A stretch of 64,000 nucleotides of DNA from Ursus arctos (GCF_023065955.2 NW_026622786.1:42022938-42086937), one strand, 5' to 3'; numbered from the stretch's first letter, positions 21,371-58,025 are shown. Numbers and translations: made by a program. The notes: generated by a model from the letters alone, not told the origin.

Positions 21371-21376
21371 TTTATT
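21371..21376 (-). terminator. NEXN: NEXN poly(A) signal
   Basis: TTTATT on the + strand reads AATAAA on the transcript. It is the only canonical hexamer I found between the NEXN stop and FUBP1. Cleavage is expected near 21350. Confidence 0.7.
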
Positions 21377-22196
21377 GAGTTTACATTGTAAAATAAAATT
21401 GTCTTCCAGAAAACTAAAATATAAAACAACTTGGTAATAGAACATGGTAGTTAATTATTTACAAACTCAAGAGACCAGATTTTAAAATTGAAGATTACGC
21501 CATTTTTTTCAACTCTTAGATCTTGAAATCGTCCATTAGGTTAAAAGTGTTTTCTCCTGCATAAACTACTGATACAAAGTTTTCTCACTAAAATATAATT
21601 TGTTCAGGCAAGGTCACAACATAAATTTGCTTTTATAAGCTTGAATATATATTACACACGTTTGAAAAGTACATGTTAATATTCTCAACACTCAGAACTC
21701 TATATAGGCAGTGGTTTCCATTAAATTTTCTCTGGCAGTTTTTTTCTTAAAAGTCGTAAGTTTTGTTCTCCATGCCCCCCCCCTTTCCCCTACTGCTTCA
21801 GAAAGACTTTGAAACTACAGCAAGGAAAGTGATGTATTAAGGAAGACTCAGATTGATAGGTTCCAAATTCATTAAGTCTCTACTATTTCAGACTAATTTT
21901 AGGTGTAAATAGCTCATAAATGGCATTCCTTCATGCAAAATAATGTATTTTATGATTTTTAAAACATAATTGCTGTAAACTTAGAATAAATTTTCCACTT
22001 TACCCCATTAGATACACATTAACTTCTGCATAATATGGCGATGAATCTGTTGATCATTTGGAAAGGAAGAAGGTATTCTTTAGATGAGCTTGTGTTTTGA
22101 AGACTATTACGAAAAGGAATAAAAAGTCAACATAGTGGCACTTCTGGTTTCCATTTTGGCCCCACCACAGAAAACATGGCTGTAGTAAGAAAGTCA

Positions 22197-22250
22197 GGGA
22201 GAGGGAGAGAGAGAGAGAGAGAGTTCCAGGGAGAGGGAAGGGGGGAGCCT
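22197..22250 (+). repeat. (GA)n purine-rich tract
   Basis: GGGAGAGGGAGAGAGAGAGA continuing to GGGAAGGGGGGAGCC, within the NEXN 3' UTR. Confidence 0.85.
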
Positions 22251-22341
22251 AGTAGTCGTCAGCTAAAAAAGAGAAGAAGAAAAATGATTTTTTTTTTAAG
22301 GATAAAGAATTTAAATAGAATAAAAGTTCTAGATTAAGTGA

Positions 22342-46533
<24,192 letters not shown>

Positions 46534-46585
46534 GTTTGCTGTATGCGGTCTCCGGATGATTTTGGAGCTTTGTATATTTTTGCAC
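46534..46585 (-). other. NEXN: NEXN 5' UTR part of the first coding exon
   Basis: 52 nt between a splice acceptor (CATACTTTTTCAG, ending at 46586) and the ATG. Shows that at least one further upstream non-coding exon exists, not seen in the window. Confidence 0.8.
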
Positions 46586-46797
46586 CTGAAAAAGTATGTT
46601 AGAATTGAGTAATAATTTTTAATGACTTAATTCTTAATCTGCTGTGTATTTTCGTAAACAAAAACAACATGTTAACTGCTCCTCAAAAAATACTGACACA
46701 ATCCAGGCAAGTAATAAACTGTGATAACCTTCAGCTCCGTTTCCCAAAATTCAGGGTATAGAATGTACAAGGCACATGGTATTAAGAGATCCTTATA

Positions 46798-46990
46798 GGG
46801 GCATCTGGGTGGCTCAGCTGGTTGACTGTCCAACTCTTGATTTCACCTCAGGTCATGATCTCAGGGTCGTGAGATCAAGTCCTGTGACGGGCTCCGTGCT
46901 CAGCATGGAGTCTGCTTGAGCTTTTCTCCCTCTGCCCCTCCCCCTGCTCATGCGCTCTCTCTCAAATAAATAAATCTTTAAAAGAAAAAA
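46798..46990 (+). mobile_element. CanSINE
   Basis: GGGGCATCTGGGTGGCTCAG to TCAAATAAATAAATCTTTAA and A-rich tail. Confidence 0.94.
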
Positions 46991-47039
46991 AGATCATTGT
47001 AAATTTATGATCCAGAACAGCTTGGTCAAGTACAAGTAT

Positions 47040-47665
47040 CAAGTACACTTGCAAAGAATTTGTATTCTGCAGTTACTGGGTATATTATTCTATAAATATC
47101 AACTAGGTCAGGGTAGTTGATTGTGCTATTTAGATCTTCTGTGTCTTTACTAATTTTTTTGTGTGGCCTAGCTCTTCTAACAGTCTTCAACTATGTGGAT
47201 TTCTTCCTGTCATTTTTTTTCATGTAATTTCAAGCTCTTTTAAGTGCATATGCATTATGATAGCTTCTTTTTGAATTGACTCCATCAGTATGAAATTTCC
47301 TTTTGATCCCATTGTCTTGAACTTACCTGATATTAAAATAGCCACACCAACTTTCTTAAGTTTAGTCTGCATGATGTATATAATTTTCTAGCCATTATGT
47401 ACTTTCAACCTACATCTTTATATGTAAAGTACCTCTCTTGGACACAGTATATAACTGGACCTTGCTTTTTTGAAAAAAATCAATCCTCATAATATCTTTT
47501 AATTACAGTGGTTTGTCCATTAACATTTAATGTAATTATTTATATGAATGGACTTAAGTCTACCATTTTACTATTTGTTTCTGTTTGCCTCTTTTCTTCT
47601 TCCTCTATTACTCTTCCCCTGCCTACTTCTGAATGGAGTAATTTTTAGAATTTTATCCATTGACT
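47040..47665 (-). mobile_element. L1 fragment, antisense (ORF2 5' region)
   Basis: TTGTATTCTGCAGTTACTGG, GAACTTACCTGATATTAAAA and TTAACATTTAATGTAATTAT resemble the reversed early ORF2 (endonuclease to RT) part of an old L1. Decayed. Confidence 0.55.
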
Positions 47666-47684
47666 TAAAAAAATTTTAACAGTT

Positions 47685-47876
47685 GGGGCACCTGAATGGC
47701 TCAATCAGTTAAATGTCTGCCTTCGGCTCAGGTCATGATCCCATTGTCCCAGGATCAAACCCTGTGTCAGGCTCCCTACACAGTGGGGCGCCTGCTTCTC
47801 CCTCTCCCTCTGCCTCCTGGCCCGTGCTCTCGCTCTCACTCTATCTCAAAATCATAAATAAAAATCTTTAAAAAAA
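47685..47876 (+). mobile_element. CanSINE
   Basis: GGGGCACCTGAATGGCTCAA to CATAAATAAAAATCTTTAAA. Flanks AAAATTTTAACAGTT and AAATGTTTTAACAGCTT are similar. Confidence 0.93.
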
Positions 47877-48709
47877 TGTTTTAACAGCTTTACTAATTGA
47901 CATACAATAAACTACACTTTTAAAAAGTGCACAGTTTGGGAAGTTCACATTTGTGTGTATCTGTGACACGATCACCACAATCAAGATAATATATACATTA
48001 CCCACAAAAGTGTTCTCAGACCCCTTAACTCCCTCCTTTCCTTGCTTTTCCCACCCCCGTCCCCAGGCAGGTACGCTTTTGGTCCCTGTAGATTAAATTT
48101 TCTATAAATGAAATCGGATCGTATGTACTCTTTTGTCAGGCTTCTTTACCCAGCATAATTATTTTTGAGATTCATCCATGTTGTTACATATATCAATAGT
48201 TCATTCCTTTTTAGTACTGAATATTATTCCATTGTAGGACTATCCCACAATTTGTTAACCATCTGTTGATGGATATTTGGGTTGTTTACAGTTACTATTA
48301 CACAGAAAGTTGCTATGAATATTCACATACAAGTCTTCGTGTGAACATACTTTTTTTATTTCTCCAGTAGGTAAAGTATAATGGCTACACCTTATGGTAG
48401 ATGTATAACTCCTTAAGAAACTGCCAAACTGTTTTCTAAGTGGCTGTACCGTTTTATCTTTCCACCAATAGTGTACGAGAGTTATAGTTTCTCTACATCT
48501 TCACCAACACTTGGTATGGTCGTCTTAATTTTAGACATTCTAAAGGTGTGTTGTGACATCACACTATGGCTTTAATTTACATTTCCCTAATAACTAATGC
48601 TATTGAACATCTTTTTGTATGTTTCTTTTCTACCTGTAAATATTCCTTGACGGGAGTATCTGTTCAAATCTTTTGCACATTTTGTTACTGGGTTATGTTC
48701 CATTAAGTT

Positions 48710-48905
48710 TTTTTTTTTTTTTTAAGATCTACTTATTTATTTTAGAGACAGAGAGTGAGCAAGTGATGGAGGGCAGGGGAAGAGGCAAAGAGAATATCAA
48801 GATGACTCCCCACTGAGAATGGGGCCGGATCTCACAACCCTGAGATCATGACCTGAGCTGAAATCAAAAGTGTGACACTTAACTGACTGAGCTACTCAGG
48901 TGCTA
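48710..48905 (-). mobile_element. CanSINE inside L1
   Basis: Poly-T and AAGATCTACTTATTTATTTT to GAGCTACTCAGGTGCT. 12-bp duplication TTCCATTAAGTT at 48698-48709 and 48908-48919. Confidence 0.94.
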
Positions 48906-49439
48906 TTTTCCATTAAGTTCTGAAAGTACTTTATATATCCTGGATACAAGACCTATATCACATGCATAATTTGAAAAGATACTCTCCCAGTCTTTTGTCT
49001 TTTAATTTTCTTAACAACGTCTTCTGAAGATCAATAGTTCTTCATTTTGAGAAAGTCCATTTTATCATATTTTCCTTTTATACTTTATGCTTTTCTTGTT
49101 GTACTGGCCTAACCTACAATCACAAAGAATTTAACCTACATTTACTTCCAAGAGTTTTAGGTTCTATATTCAGGTCTTTGATCCATTTTGGGTTGATTTT
49201 TTAATATGACGAAAGTTCATATTTTGCATGTGGATAACAATTTCTCCAGGACCACTTATTACAAAAATGTATCCTCTCTCCACTGAAATGCTTCTTGCAC
49301 TTTCATCAAAAACCTACTGACCATACATGGGTGGGTCTATTTCTGGACCCTATTCAGTCTGTCTCTCTTGATGCCAAGAACAGTTCTTCTTCTTTTTTTT
49401 TTTAAACTACAGTCATCATGCCACTGTCTTGATTAGTGT

Positions 49440-49645
49440 TGTTTTTTTTTTAAGATTTTATTTATTTGAGAGAGAGAGAGAGCTTGAGTGGGAAGGAGGT
49501 GCAGAGGGAGAGGGAGAGAGACAATCCCAAGCCGACTCTGCGCTGAGTGGAGCCCGATGTACGGGTCAATCCCAGGGCCCTGAGATCATGACCTGAGCTA
49601 AAATCAAGAGTCAGACACTTAACCGAGTGAGCCACCCAGGAGCCT
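49440..49645 (-). mobile_element. CanSINE inside L1
   Basis: TTTTTTTTTTAAGATTTTAT to GAGCCACCCAGGAGCCT. 9-bp duplication GATTAGTGT at 49431-49439 and 49646-49654. Confidence 0.94.
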
Positions 49646-50065
49646 GATTAGTGTACTTTATAATGAGCCTTGAAAAAGTTAGTTTAACTCCGATTTTCTT
49701 TTTTAAAACTTGTTTTGACTATCCTAAGTCCTTTGAATTCACATATAAATTTTAGAATCAGGTCATCAGTTTCTGTAAAATGCCTGCTGAGATTTTGATT
49801 GGGACTGCACTGAATCTGTAATGACATCTTGAGACTTCTAATCCATGAATTTTCCATTTTTTTACTCTATCTATATAACTCTCCATTTATTTACATCTTC
49901 TATAATTTTCTCAGAAATGTTTTGTTGTTTCCAGGATGCAGGTCTTCCACATTTTTGTGAGATTATCTGTAAATAATTCCATACTTGTTGATGCTATTTT
50001 AAATGATGTTATTTTTTAGAATTCAATTGATGATCACTTGTTGCTAGTATATAGAAATATAATTT

Positions 50066-50232
50066 TTTAAAGATTTATTTATTTGAGAGAGAGAGCGAGC
50101 AAGCATGTGCGGGGGGGAAGTGGGGGGAGGCAGGGGGAGAGGCAGAAGCAGACTTCCCGCTGAGCAGGGAGCCCGTGATCACAACCTGAGCTGAAGGCAG
50201 ACACTCAAGTGACTAAGCCACCCAGGTGCCCC
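50066..50232 (-). mobile_element. CanSINE inside L1
   Basis: TTTAAAGATTTATTTATTTG to AAGCCACCCAGGTGCCCC. 14-bp duplication TAGAAATATAATTT at 50052-50065 and 50233-50246. Part of the body is deleted. Confidence 0.95.
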
Positions 50233-50265
50233 TAGAAATATAATTTACTTTTGTATTCTAATCTT

Positions 50266-50456
50266 TTTTTTTAAAGATTTTATTTATTTATGTGACAGAG
50301 AGACAGCCAGTGAGAGAGGGAACACAGCAGGGGAGTGGGAGAGGAAGAAGCAGGCTCCCAGCGGAGGAGCCCGATGTGGGGCTCGATCCCGGAATGCCGG
50401 GATTACACCCCGAGCCGAAGGCAGACGCTTAACGACTACGCCACCCAGGCGCCCCA
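50266..50456 (-). mobile_element. CanSINE (young type) inside L1
   Basis: TTTTTTTAAAGATTTTATTT to CGCCACCCAGGCGCCCC. Flanks TTTGTATTCTAATCTT (50250) and TTTGTATTCTCATCTT (50461). Confidence 0.96.
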
Positions 50457-52037
50457 TATTTTTGTATTCTCATCTTATATCCTGCTGCCCGGCTAAAGTA
50501 ACTTATTAGTACCACTGGAGTTTTTTTGTAGATTCCACTAGATTTTCTACATAGACTTTTATATCATCTATGAACACATTTCTACTTTTTCCATTCCAAT
50601 ATGGATGTCTTATTTCTTTTTCTGGTCTGACTGTACTGGCTACGGAACCTTCAATACAAAATCAAATAGAAGTAGGGGGAGCAGACATCTTTGCCTTGTT
50701 TCTGATCTTAGGAGAAACACATTTAGTCTTTTACTATTAAATATGAACTTAGCTACAGATTTTTCTTAGATGGCCTCTACGAGATTAAGTTTCTTTCCAT
50801 TCCTATTGTGCAAGAGCAATTTCAGGAATGGATGTTGGATTTAATCTAATGCTTTTTCTGTATCTATTGAGATAATCATATGATTTTTATTTTTATTGTA
50901 GATTATTTTCAAATGTTAAATCAATTTTTACATTCCTAGGATAAACTTTATTTGGTCATGATGCATTATCCGTTTAACATACTGATAAATTCAAATTGAT
51001 AAAATTTTGTTAAGTTTTGCATCCGTGTTTATGGGAGATAGTGGTCTGTCGTTTTATTTTTTTGTAACATCCGCTTTTGTTAACGGAGTAATACTGTTCT
51101 CATACAATGAGATGGGAAGTATTTCTTCTCTTAATTTTCTGTAAGACCTCCCTCATGTACAACTGATACCATTTTTTCCTTAAATGTCTGCAAGAACTTT
51201 CCAGTGAAGACATTTGGGGCTAAAGTTTTCTCTCTGGGAGAAGACAACATGATGGAGGTGGATGGGACATGATTCCATGTAATTATTAACAAAGTCCTAA
51301 CTTTTGTTGTTCAGTGCGCCTGTGGGTGCTTATTATTAACAATACTTTCCTAATAAAAGCAGGCCATGCGTGACTGTGTGTCATCACCAAGGTTTGTGAG
51401 TAATCTGTGTGCCTGAGATAAAAATAACAAGTAGCTCTAGTCCTGAGCTCTTACCTAAGTCACTGTGTCATACCTAGAGTTACCTATTAGAGATTTCTTC
51501 TTGTATAACCAATAAAACTTACCCTTCATTCTCAGAGCTTCTCAAACCTTAGAGTTATTTCTGGTTCATTCTTCTTTTAGATCTCCTAAATTATGATAGA
51601 TTGTCAAGATTTGTGAATGTTTCTTTCAAATTTTTTCACATATTATTACTTCGCTATTTTCATTGCCTCCATAACAATACAGGTGAGCCCTTATTATCTC
51701 ATACTTTGATTACAACAATTTGATGATCACACCTAAATCCAAATTTCAATTCTGTGCTTCCTAGTTAGGATTAAATAACATATGTGAAAAATTCTAGAAT
51801 ACCTAACATTAGTAAGTGCCCATAATTTTGATTAATTTCATTACTCATGGTCTCCCTCACTACTTTTTTTACCCTCTTCAGTAACAACCTACATTTCCCT
51901 GCAGTGAGCACACAATAAATCATTTTTGTCATCTAAAAGAGTAATACCAAAGGTATGAGAAAAATTTGAGCAATCTCACATAGGATTATAGGGATTAACA
52001 AATTTAGCTGAATTAACTCGCCAGAGGGAACTTCGGG

Positions 52038-52040
<3 letters not shown>

Positions 52041-52074
<34 letters not shown>
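52041..52074 (+). repeat. (GT)n microsatellite
   Basis: About 16 uninterrupted GT units after AAAC, the longest pure dinucleotide run in the window. Confidence 0.95.
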
Positions 52075-52075
<1 letters not shown>

Positions 52076-52571
52076 TGAAATGAAAGAAAACTGTGTGGGT
52101 TTGGTGATGGGGAAAAATTAGCCTGTCAAGAATAGTCCTGGAGAATAAATGAATCAGCTACCTTCATTTAATTTTTAAAAAATCTTCAAATTATATCTTG
52201 ACTTATTTATAGATGCAGAATAAATTTAATTTATAAATTTAGGATGAGTAAAACCAGTTAAAATAGTCTTTTAATATCATTTCAGTATTCTGAGCTCTCA
52301 TTTTGAAAGTCTCTGAAAATTTGAATAGTACTAACTTTAACTTTTTTTAATAAAATATAAGCAAGTGATCCTTTTCTGAGTTTGCTCTGTTCTGCATTTT
52401 GAGGATAAAAAAAGTTGTAGCAAAATAAGTTTACTGGCTTTTTGTCTTACAGACTTCTCTTTTAAGGTATAGATTACAAACCAGTTTGTAAAAAATTAGT
52501 TTTAAAAAAATAGTTTTGAAAAAGTTTCAAAATCAAGCAGGCAAATATCTATAGGGTCCCTTTACATTTTT

Positions 52572-52735
52572 TAAAATTATTTTTAGAAATTTTATTTATT
52601 TAGAAGGAGAGGGACAAGCAGACTCCACACTGAGCGCAAAGCCCAATGCAGGGCTGGATCTCACAACCCTGAGTTCACCACCTGAGCCAAAATCAAGAGT
52701 CAGGTGCTCAACCGACTGAGCCACCCAGGCATCCC
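52572..52735 (-). mobile_element. CanSINE (older)
   Basis: TTTTAGAAATTTTATTTATT to GAGCCACCCAGGCATCCC. Degenerate flanks. Confidence 0.9.
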
Positions 52736-52969
52736 AGGATTCCTTTATAAATTTTTAAAAGGTGTGACTCTGCCTGGTAGAAACAGCATTATATTCCAAT
52801 TGCTAACCCAGATGTCTTTCTGTGTTAAAGTTAAAGGTATGAATTTGACTACGTTTGGTTCATTAACTTCACAAGAAAGGATTCTATTCCACAGTCCTTG
52901 GTTGTATTGTCTTATCAAAACTATCTCACTAATACATCCTTTGATCACATATGAATAAAATGATGGTAT

Positions 52970-53340
52970 TAATCCAAGCTAACATTTATAGAGCCTTTAT
53001 TGTACGCCAGGTAATATGCCAAGTGTTTAACAAGCATTATATCATCCACTCCCCTCAATAACCCTCTAAGGTAAAAACTATTATCAAACCCTCTCTCAAA
53101 ATTTCCAAGCCCGGTAGTTTTAAAGTTCTTAAAATATTAAGACAAGAATAATATCTTTGAGTTTATCTAATAGGTTTGAAAATCTAATAGGTCTGAAGTC
53201 TGTAAATTGTTATAGATGGGACACCTGAGAGTTAAGTAACTTGTCCAGGACCACACAGCTAATGAGTGGTGGACACAGGATAAAGACAGGCAATCTGACT
53301 ACAGAGTCTGCAGTCTTACCCACTGTATTATGCTGATGCC
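52970..53340 (-). mobile_element. MIR element, antisense, with an internal insertion
   Basis: CTAACATTTATAGAGCCTTT and AAGCATTATATCATCCACTC, then after about 120 unrelated bases GTTAAGTAACTTGTCCAGGA and GCAGTCTTACCCACTGTATT: reversed MIR in two parts. Confidence 0.65.
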
Positions 53341-55103
53341 AAAAAAGCATACAACTGGCCTGTCTGGGGGAGGGGGAGAAATACCAACCGGCTTAGAAGG
53401 CTTAACCTACTAGTGTGGCCAAATTATTTGAGAACCATAATTCTGAGCAGTAGAAATATACTGGAATCTCAAAAGAAATGACTGAAAGTATTCTCTCCAT
53501 TTAATGAATTTGTAGTCTTGAGCTGGCAACTGGCAGTACAACATGGTGCTGGTTTTTCCCCATGTGAGCACAGCTTTTACTTAAGCAGGTTTATTTTCTT
53601 TTAAATTGATATGTGCTAGCAGTTATTCTCTTAGAATTGCTTGGAGTTAAGGAGATCCCAGAGTTAGGTTATTTACTGAATGAAAAGCAGTTAATTCAGC
53701 TGGTGGTGGTTTAGAATTCATTGAGTGAATTCATTCACATGTGATAAAGTCAGGTACTGTTTCCTCTGATTTTAAAAGTGCCCAAGTCAGCAACATGCAA
53801 GTTAGCAGTCCTCTTGTAATTAATGATAGTGAAAAAATCCAGTAACAATATTCACACATCCGCCATTCTCTTAAGGAACAACCTCTCTCATCATTCTGCT
53901 GAATTGCCAAGAGTCCAGAAGGCTTCTGAATTTATCTAACAGAACATTATTTAACAGTCCTATGCTAAACAAATTCACTTTTAATTATATAAGGATGGAG
54001 AATTTTGGTTTTATGAGGGATTTTTGAAGTATATGTGACTCCAACAAAGTCATGACATGGACTCTGAAATGTTCAAAAACTACCTGAATGTCACACATGT
54101 TAGTGAATCTCAACACTGAACCATAAATTAGTTCATCAAGGAAGTTCCTGTGGAAGGGAGTCCAACAGTCCTGACATTTAGTCAAGGAATGGATCATTAT
54201 GCTCTCTAAACTGCAGCTGAACGTTTTCAGTTTCCTTAAATCTTCTCCTTTCTGTGTCCTACCACCCTCTCTCCATCCTCACTCCACGATGTCCTAAATC
54301 CTCTGGCCCCTCCTCCCAGGAGGGCACAATGACCCGCAACTCTGTCCAAACTGCCTACCTCTCATATATCAGCCAACTGGGGACCATGTCTTGGACTAAA
54401 TAACAGCTGCTTAATATGTAAATGATCACAGCTTTTTGTGGTGCAATGTGTATTAGGATATAAAAATTCCAGATCATTAATATAGAGAAATCTGATGCAT
54501 TTCTATACACTAATAATGAAGTAGCAGAAAGAGAAATTAAGAAAATAATCCCATTTACAACTGCACCAAAAAGAATAAAATCCCTAGGATAAATTTAACC
54601 CAGGAAGTTAATTTCTGCATATGCTGAGAACTATAAGACGTCGATGGAAGAAATTGAGGACGACACAAACAAATGGAAGGATATAATGCTCATGGATTGG
54701 AAGAATTAATATCATTCAAACATACAAAACATACCCAAAGCAATCTACAGATTCAATGCAATCTGTATCAAGATACTAATAGCATTTTTCATAGAACGAG
54801 GACAAATAATTCTAAAATTTGTATGGAACCACAAAAGACCTCAAAAAGCCAAAGCAATCTTAAGAAAGAAGAAAAAAAAATGGAGGTATCACAATCCCAG
54901 ATTTCAAAACATATTACACAAAGCTGGCACAAAGCGAGGCACGTAGATCAACAGAGCAGGATAGAGAGGCCAGAGAAAAAGCCACACCTATATGGTCAAT
55001 TAATTTACAACAAAGGAGGCAAGATTATACAAGAGGGAAGACAGTCTTTTCAATAAATGGTGTTGAGAAGACTGGACAGCTACATGCAAAAGAACGAAAT
55101 TAG

Positions 55104-55318
55104 TCTTTTTTTTTTTAAGATTTTTTTTAAAGATTTTATTTATTTATTTGACAGAGATAGAGACAGCCAGCGAGAGAGGGAACACAAGCAGGGGGAGTGG
55201 GAGAGGAAGAAACAGGCTCATAGCAGAGGAGCCTGATGTGGGGCTCAATCCCACAACGCTGGGATCACGCCCTGAGCTGAAGGCAGACGCTTTAACTGCT
55301 GTGCCACCCAGGCGCCCC
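55104..55318 (-). mobile_element. CanSINE (young type) inside L1
   Basis: Poly-T then AAGATTTTATTTATTTATTT to GTGCCACCCAGGCGCCCC. Sits in the T-rich (antisense A-tail) side of the next SINE. Confidence 0.96.
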
Positions 55319-55519
55319 CTTTTTTTTTTGAAGATTTTATTTATTTATTTGAGAGACAGAGATAGCGAGAAAGAGCACAAGCAGGGGGGTGGGAGTGGAG
55401 AGGGAGAAGCAGACTCCTTGCTGAGCAGGGAGCCCGGCTCAGGACTTGATCCCAGGACCCTGGGATCATGACCTGAGCTGAAGACAAATGCTTAACCAAT
55501 TGAGCCACCCAGGTGCCCC
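55319..55519 (-). mobile_element. CanSINE inside L1, adjacent copy
   Basis: TTTTTTTTTTGAAGATTTTA to GAGCCACCCAGGTGCCCC. L1 sequence GAACGAAATTAG before 55104 resumes as ATGAAACTC at 55520, so both SINEs interrupt one L1. Confidence 0.95.
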
Positions 55520-56280
55520 ATGAAACTCTTCTTTCTTATACCATACATAAAAATAAACTCAAAATGGACTAAAGACCTAAATGTGAGACCTAAAACCATA
55601 AAATTCCTGGAAGAAAACACAAGCAGTAATCTCTTGGAAATCGCCCTTAGCGATGTATTTATGGATATGTCTCCTCAGGCAAGGGAAACCAAAGCAAAAA
55701 TAAGCTATTGGGACTACAACAAAACAACAAAGGAAACACAGCAAAGGAAACCATCAACCAGCAAAAAGGCATCCTGCTTAATGGGAGAAGATATTTGCAA
55801 CTGATATACCCAATAAGGGGTTAAAATACAAAAATATGAAGAAGTTATACAATTCAACCAAAAAAGCCAATCTGATTGAAAGATGGGCAGGGGACCCAAA
55901 GAGACATTTTTTTTCAAAGATGTACAGAGGGTCAAAAGACCTATGAAAAGATGCCCAACATCACTAATTATCAGGGAAATGCAAGTCAAAACCACAATGA
56001 GATATAACCTCACACCTGTCAGAATGACTAAATATCATAAAGATAAGAAATAAGTGTTGGCGGGGATGTGGAGAAAACATAACGCCAATGCACCAGGACT
56101 GCAAACCGGTTCAGCCACTGTGAAAAATGGTATGGAGGTTCCAGTGCCTGCCATTCTAACTGTCATATCTCACTCAAAAAGATACATGCACCCCTATGTT
56201 TACTGCTGCATTATTTACAGTAGCCAACATATGGAAGCCACCCAAGTGTCCATCAATGGGTGGATGGATAAAGAAAATGT

Positions 56281-56300
56281 CACACACACACACACACACG
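56281..56300 (+). repeat. (CA)n microsatellite within L1
   Basis: CACACACACACACACACACG in the L1 C-terminal ORF2 region. Confidence 0.8.
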
Positions 56301-56964
56301 AATATTACTCAGACATAAAAAAAAAAAGAAAGAGATCTTTCCATTTGGGTTTACAGGGCATTATGCTCGGTGAAATAAATGGGAGAAAGACAAATACCAT
56401 ATGATTTCACTTATATGCAGAATCTAAAAAAACAAACGAATAAAGAAACAAACCCAATAAATTCTTAAAAAACAGAGAACAAACCAGTAGTTGCCAGAGG
56501 GGAGAGAGCTAGAGGGATGGGCCAAATACATAAAGGGAATTAGGAAGTACAAACTCCAGTTATAAAATAAGTAAGTCATGGGAATGAAAAGCACTGCGTA
56601 AGGAACACAGTAAATAATACCGTGTATGGTGACAAATGGTGACTACACTTATTGTAGTGAATATTGAATAATGAATAGAACTGCTGAATCAATGTTGTAC
56701 GCCTGAAACTAATATAACACTGTTAATTACACTTCAATTTTTAAAATTGTATTTTCAGGTTCAATTTTGTCCTAATTTTTCATAAACTCTCTCTCATACA
56801 AAAATTTCCAAACCCGTATCTTTTTAAATTTGGAGAAAGGTTAATACAAATATATTTTAAAGTCTTTCAAAATATTCTACTAAAGCTTTTGTTGCTTAAG
56901 GACCTTTGTAGTAAAATGTTCAGAATTCTATCCTGATGACACTTTCACAGTTAACTGCTGATTT

Positions 56965-57158
56965 AAAAAAAAAAAAAAAGATTTATTTATTTGACAGAGA
57001 GACACAGCCAGAGAGAGAGGGAACACAAGCAGGGAGAGTGGGAGAGGAAGAAGCAGGCTCCCAGTGGAGGAGCCCGATGTGGGGCTCGATCCCACAACGC
57101 CGGGATCATGCCCTGAGCCGAAGGCAGACGCTTAACGACTGAGCCACCCAGGCGCCCC
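56965..57158 (-). mobile_element. CanSINE (young type)
   Basis: AGATTTATTTATTTGACAGA to GAGCCACCCAGGCGCCCC. Duplication TTAACTGCTGA at 56951-56961 and 57159-57169. Unusually its left end carries poly-A rather than poly-T next to AGATTTATTT. Confidence 0.93.
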
Positions 57159-57689
57159 TTAACTGCTGACTTTCTAAACACATCAAGAAGACCATGATGG
57201 TGGAGAAAGCACTGGAGTTAGAACCAGAAAATTTGTCTTAGGGTTTCTGTTTGGGCTGTTTATTAGATGCATGGTCTTGAACAAGCCAGTTTACTTCTGT
57301 GCACTTCAGTTTTTTATATAAAATAGGAAAAATAATGCCTTTCTCATTATATTGCCCAATAAAATGGACAGCGTCCTCCTCCAGAATGTCAAGATTGCAT
57401 CTGACAGTCTCCACCGCTCCTTCACTCTGAAATCCTCCTCACTTGGCTCTAGGACACCTCTCTCTCCCTGTTCTTCCATATCTCTGACCATTCCCTGTGC
57501 CTCCTCTGAGGGCTTCTCTGCCTCTGTTTCTTCAATGTTGTCTGCCCACATGTGTTTCAGTCTCTGGCCTTTTTTTCTTACTCTACACTTTTTATTCAGC
57601 GATGTCATACACGTTGGTAGTTCACATTGCCTCTTTAGCCTCATCTCTGTCCACACCTTCCTCCCATTCTATCATCCCCAAGGAAAAAC

Positions 57690-58025
57690 GGGCACACCTC
57701 AAGCCTTTGCACAGCTAGCTCCCTCAGCTTAAAGTTCTGCCCATTCCCTTGTCTCTTAGCTGACTCCTACTCATCTTTTAGGTCTTAGATAGTCATTTTT
57801 CTCCAGCAAGTCTTCCTTGACTCTCCTGTGTTTCCACTGCACCCCCACACTTACCCTGACTCTAGCATTTACCATAATGTATGGTAATGAGCCACTTTCT
57901 TGAATGCCTCCCTACCAGAGTGTGAGCTCTTTGAGAGAACAGACTGTAGTTTATGCACTGCTGGACCGACAGCCTGTGGCATGGGCCTGGCATACAGAAG
58001 ACATGCGGGATAACTGTTGACTGCA
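57690..58025 (+). mobile_element. L2 LINE 3' end
   Basis: CTCAAGCCTTTGCACAGCTA, CTCATCTTTTAGGTCTTAGA, GCAAGTCTTCCTTGACTCTC and GTGTGAGCTCTTTGAGAGAA in consensus L2 order, ending near CCTGGCATACAGAAGACATG. Confidence 0.8.

Larger units (their letters stand above)
21350..22341 (-). other. NEXN: NEXN 3' UTR
   Basis: About 1 kb from the stop to the single good poly(A) signal at 21371-21376. Includes a purine run at 22197-22248 (pyrimidine in the transcript). No coding potential seen. Confidence 0.75.
47880..51230 (-). mobile_element. Old L1 LINE, antisense, interrupted by four CanSINEs
   Basis: Starting with reversed 3' UTR (AACAGCTTTACTAATTGACA), through the ORF2 C-terminus (GATGGATATTTGGGTTGTTT and AACTGCCAAACTGTTTTCTA), to the RT region near 50.6-51.2 kb. 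Broken by SINEs at 48710, 49440, 50066 and 50266. Reading frames are decayed; not active. Confidence 0.8.
54470..56745 (+). mobile_element. L1 LINE, 5'-truncated, sense, interrupted by two CanSINEs
   Basis: ORF2 C-terminal half and 3' UTR: CATTTACAACTGCACCAAAA, GAACCACAAAAGACCTCAAA, AAATGGACTAAAGACCTAAA, AACCTCACACCTGTCAGAAT, AACATATGGAAGCCACCCAA and, near the end, GCCTGAAACTAATATAACAC. Frameshifts and stops are frequent, so it is a dead copy. The SINE pair 55104-55519 splits it. Confidence 0.88.

Noticed and set aside
54673..55471. Open frames of 107-127 codons on the + strand
   Set aside because: They are fragments of L1 ORF2 and antisense CanSINE, broken by stops and insertions.
57306..57732. 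Overlapping 116- to 126-codon frames on both strands
   Set aside because: Partly in an L2 3' end; composition and lack of splice-bounded homology do not support a gene.
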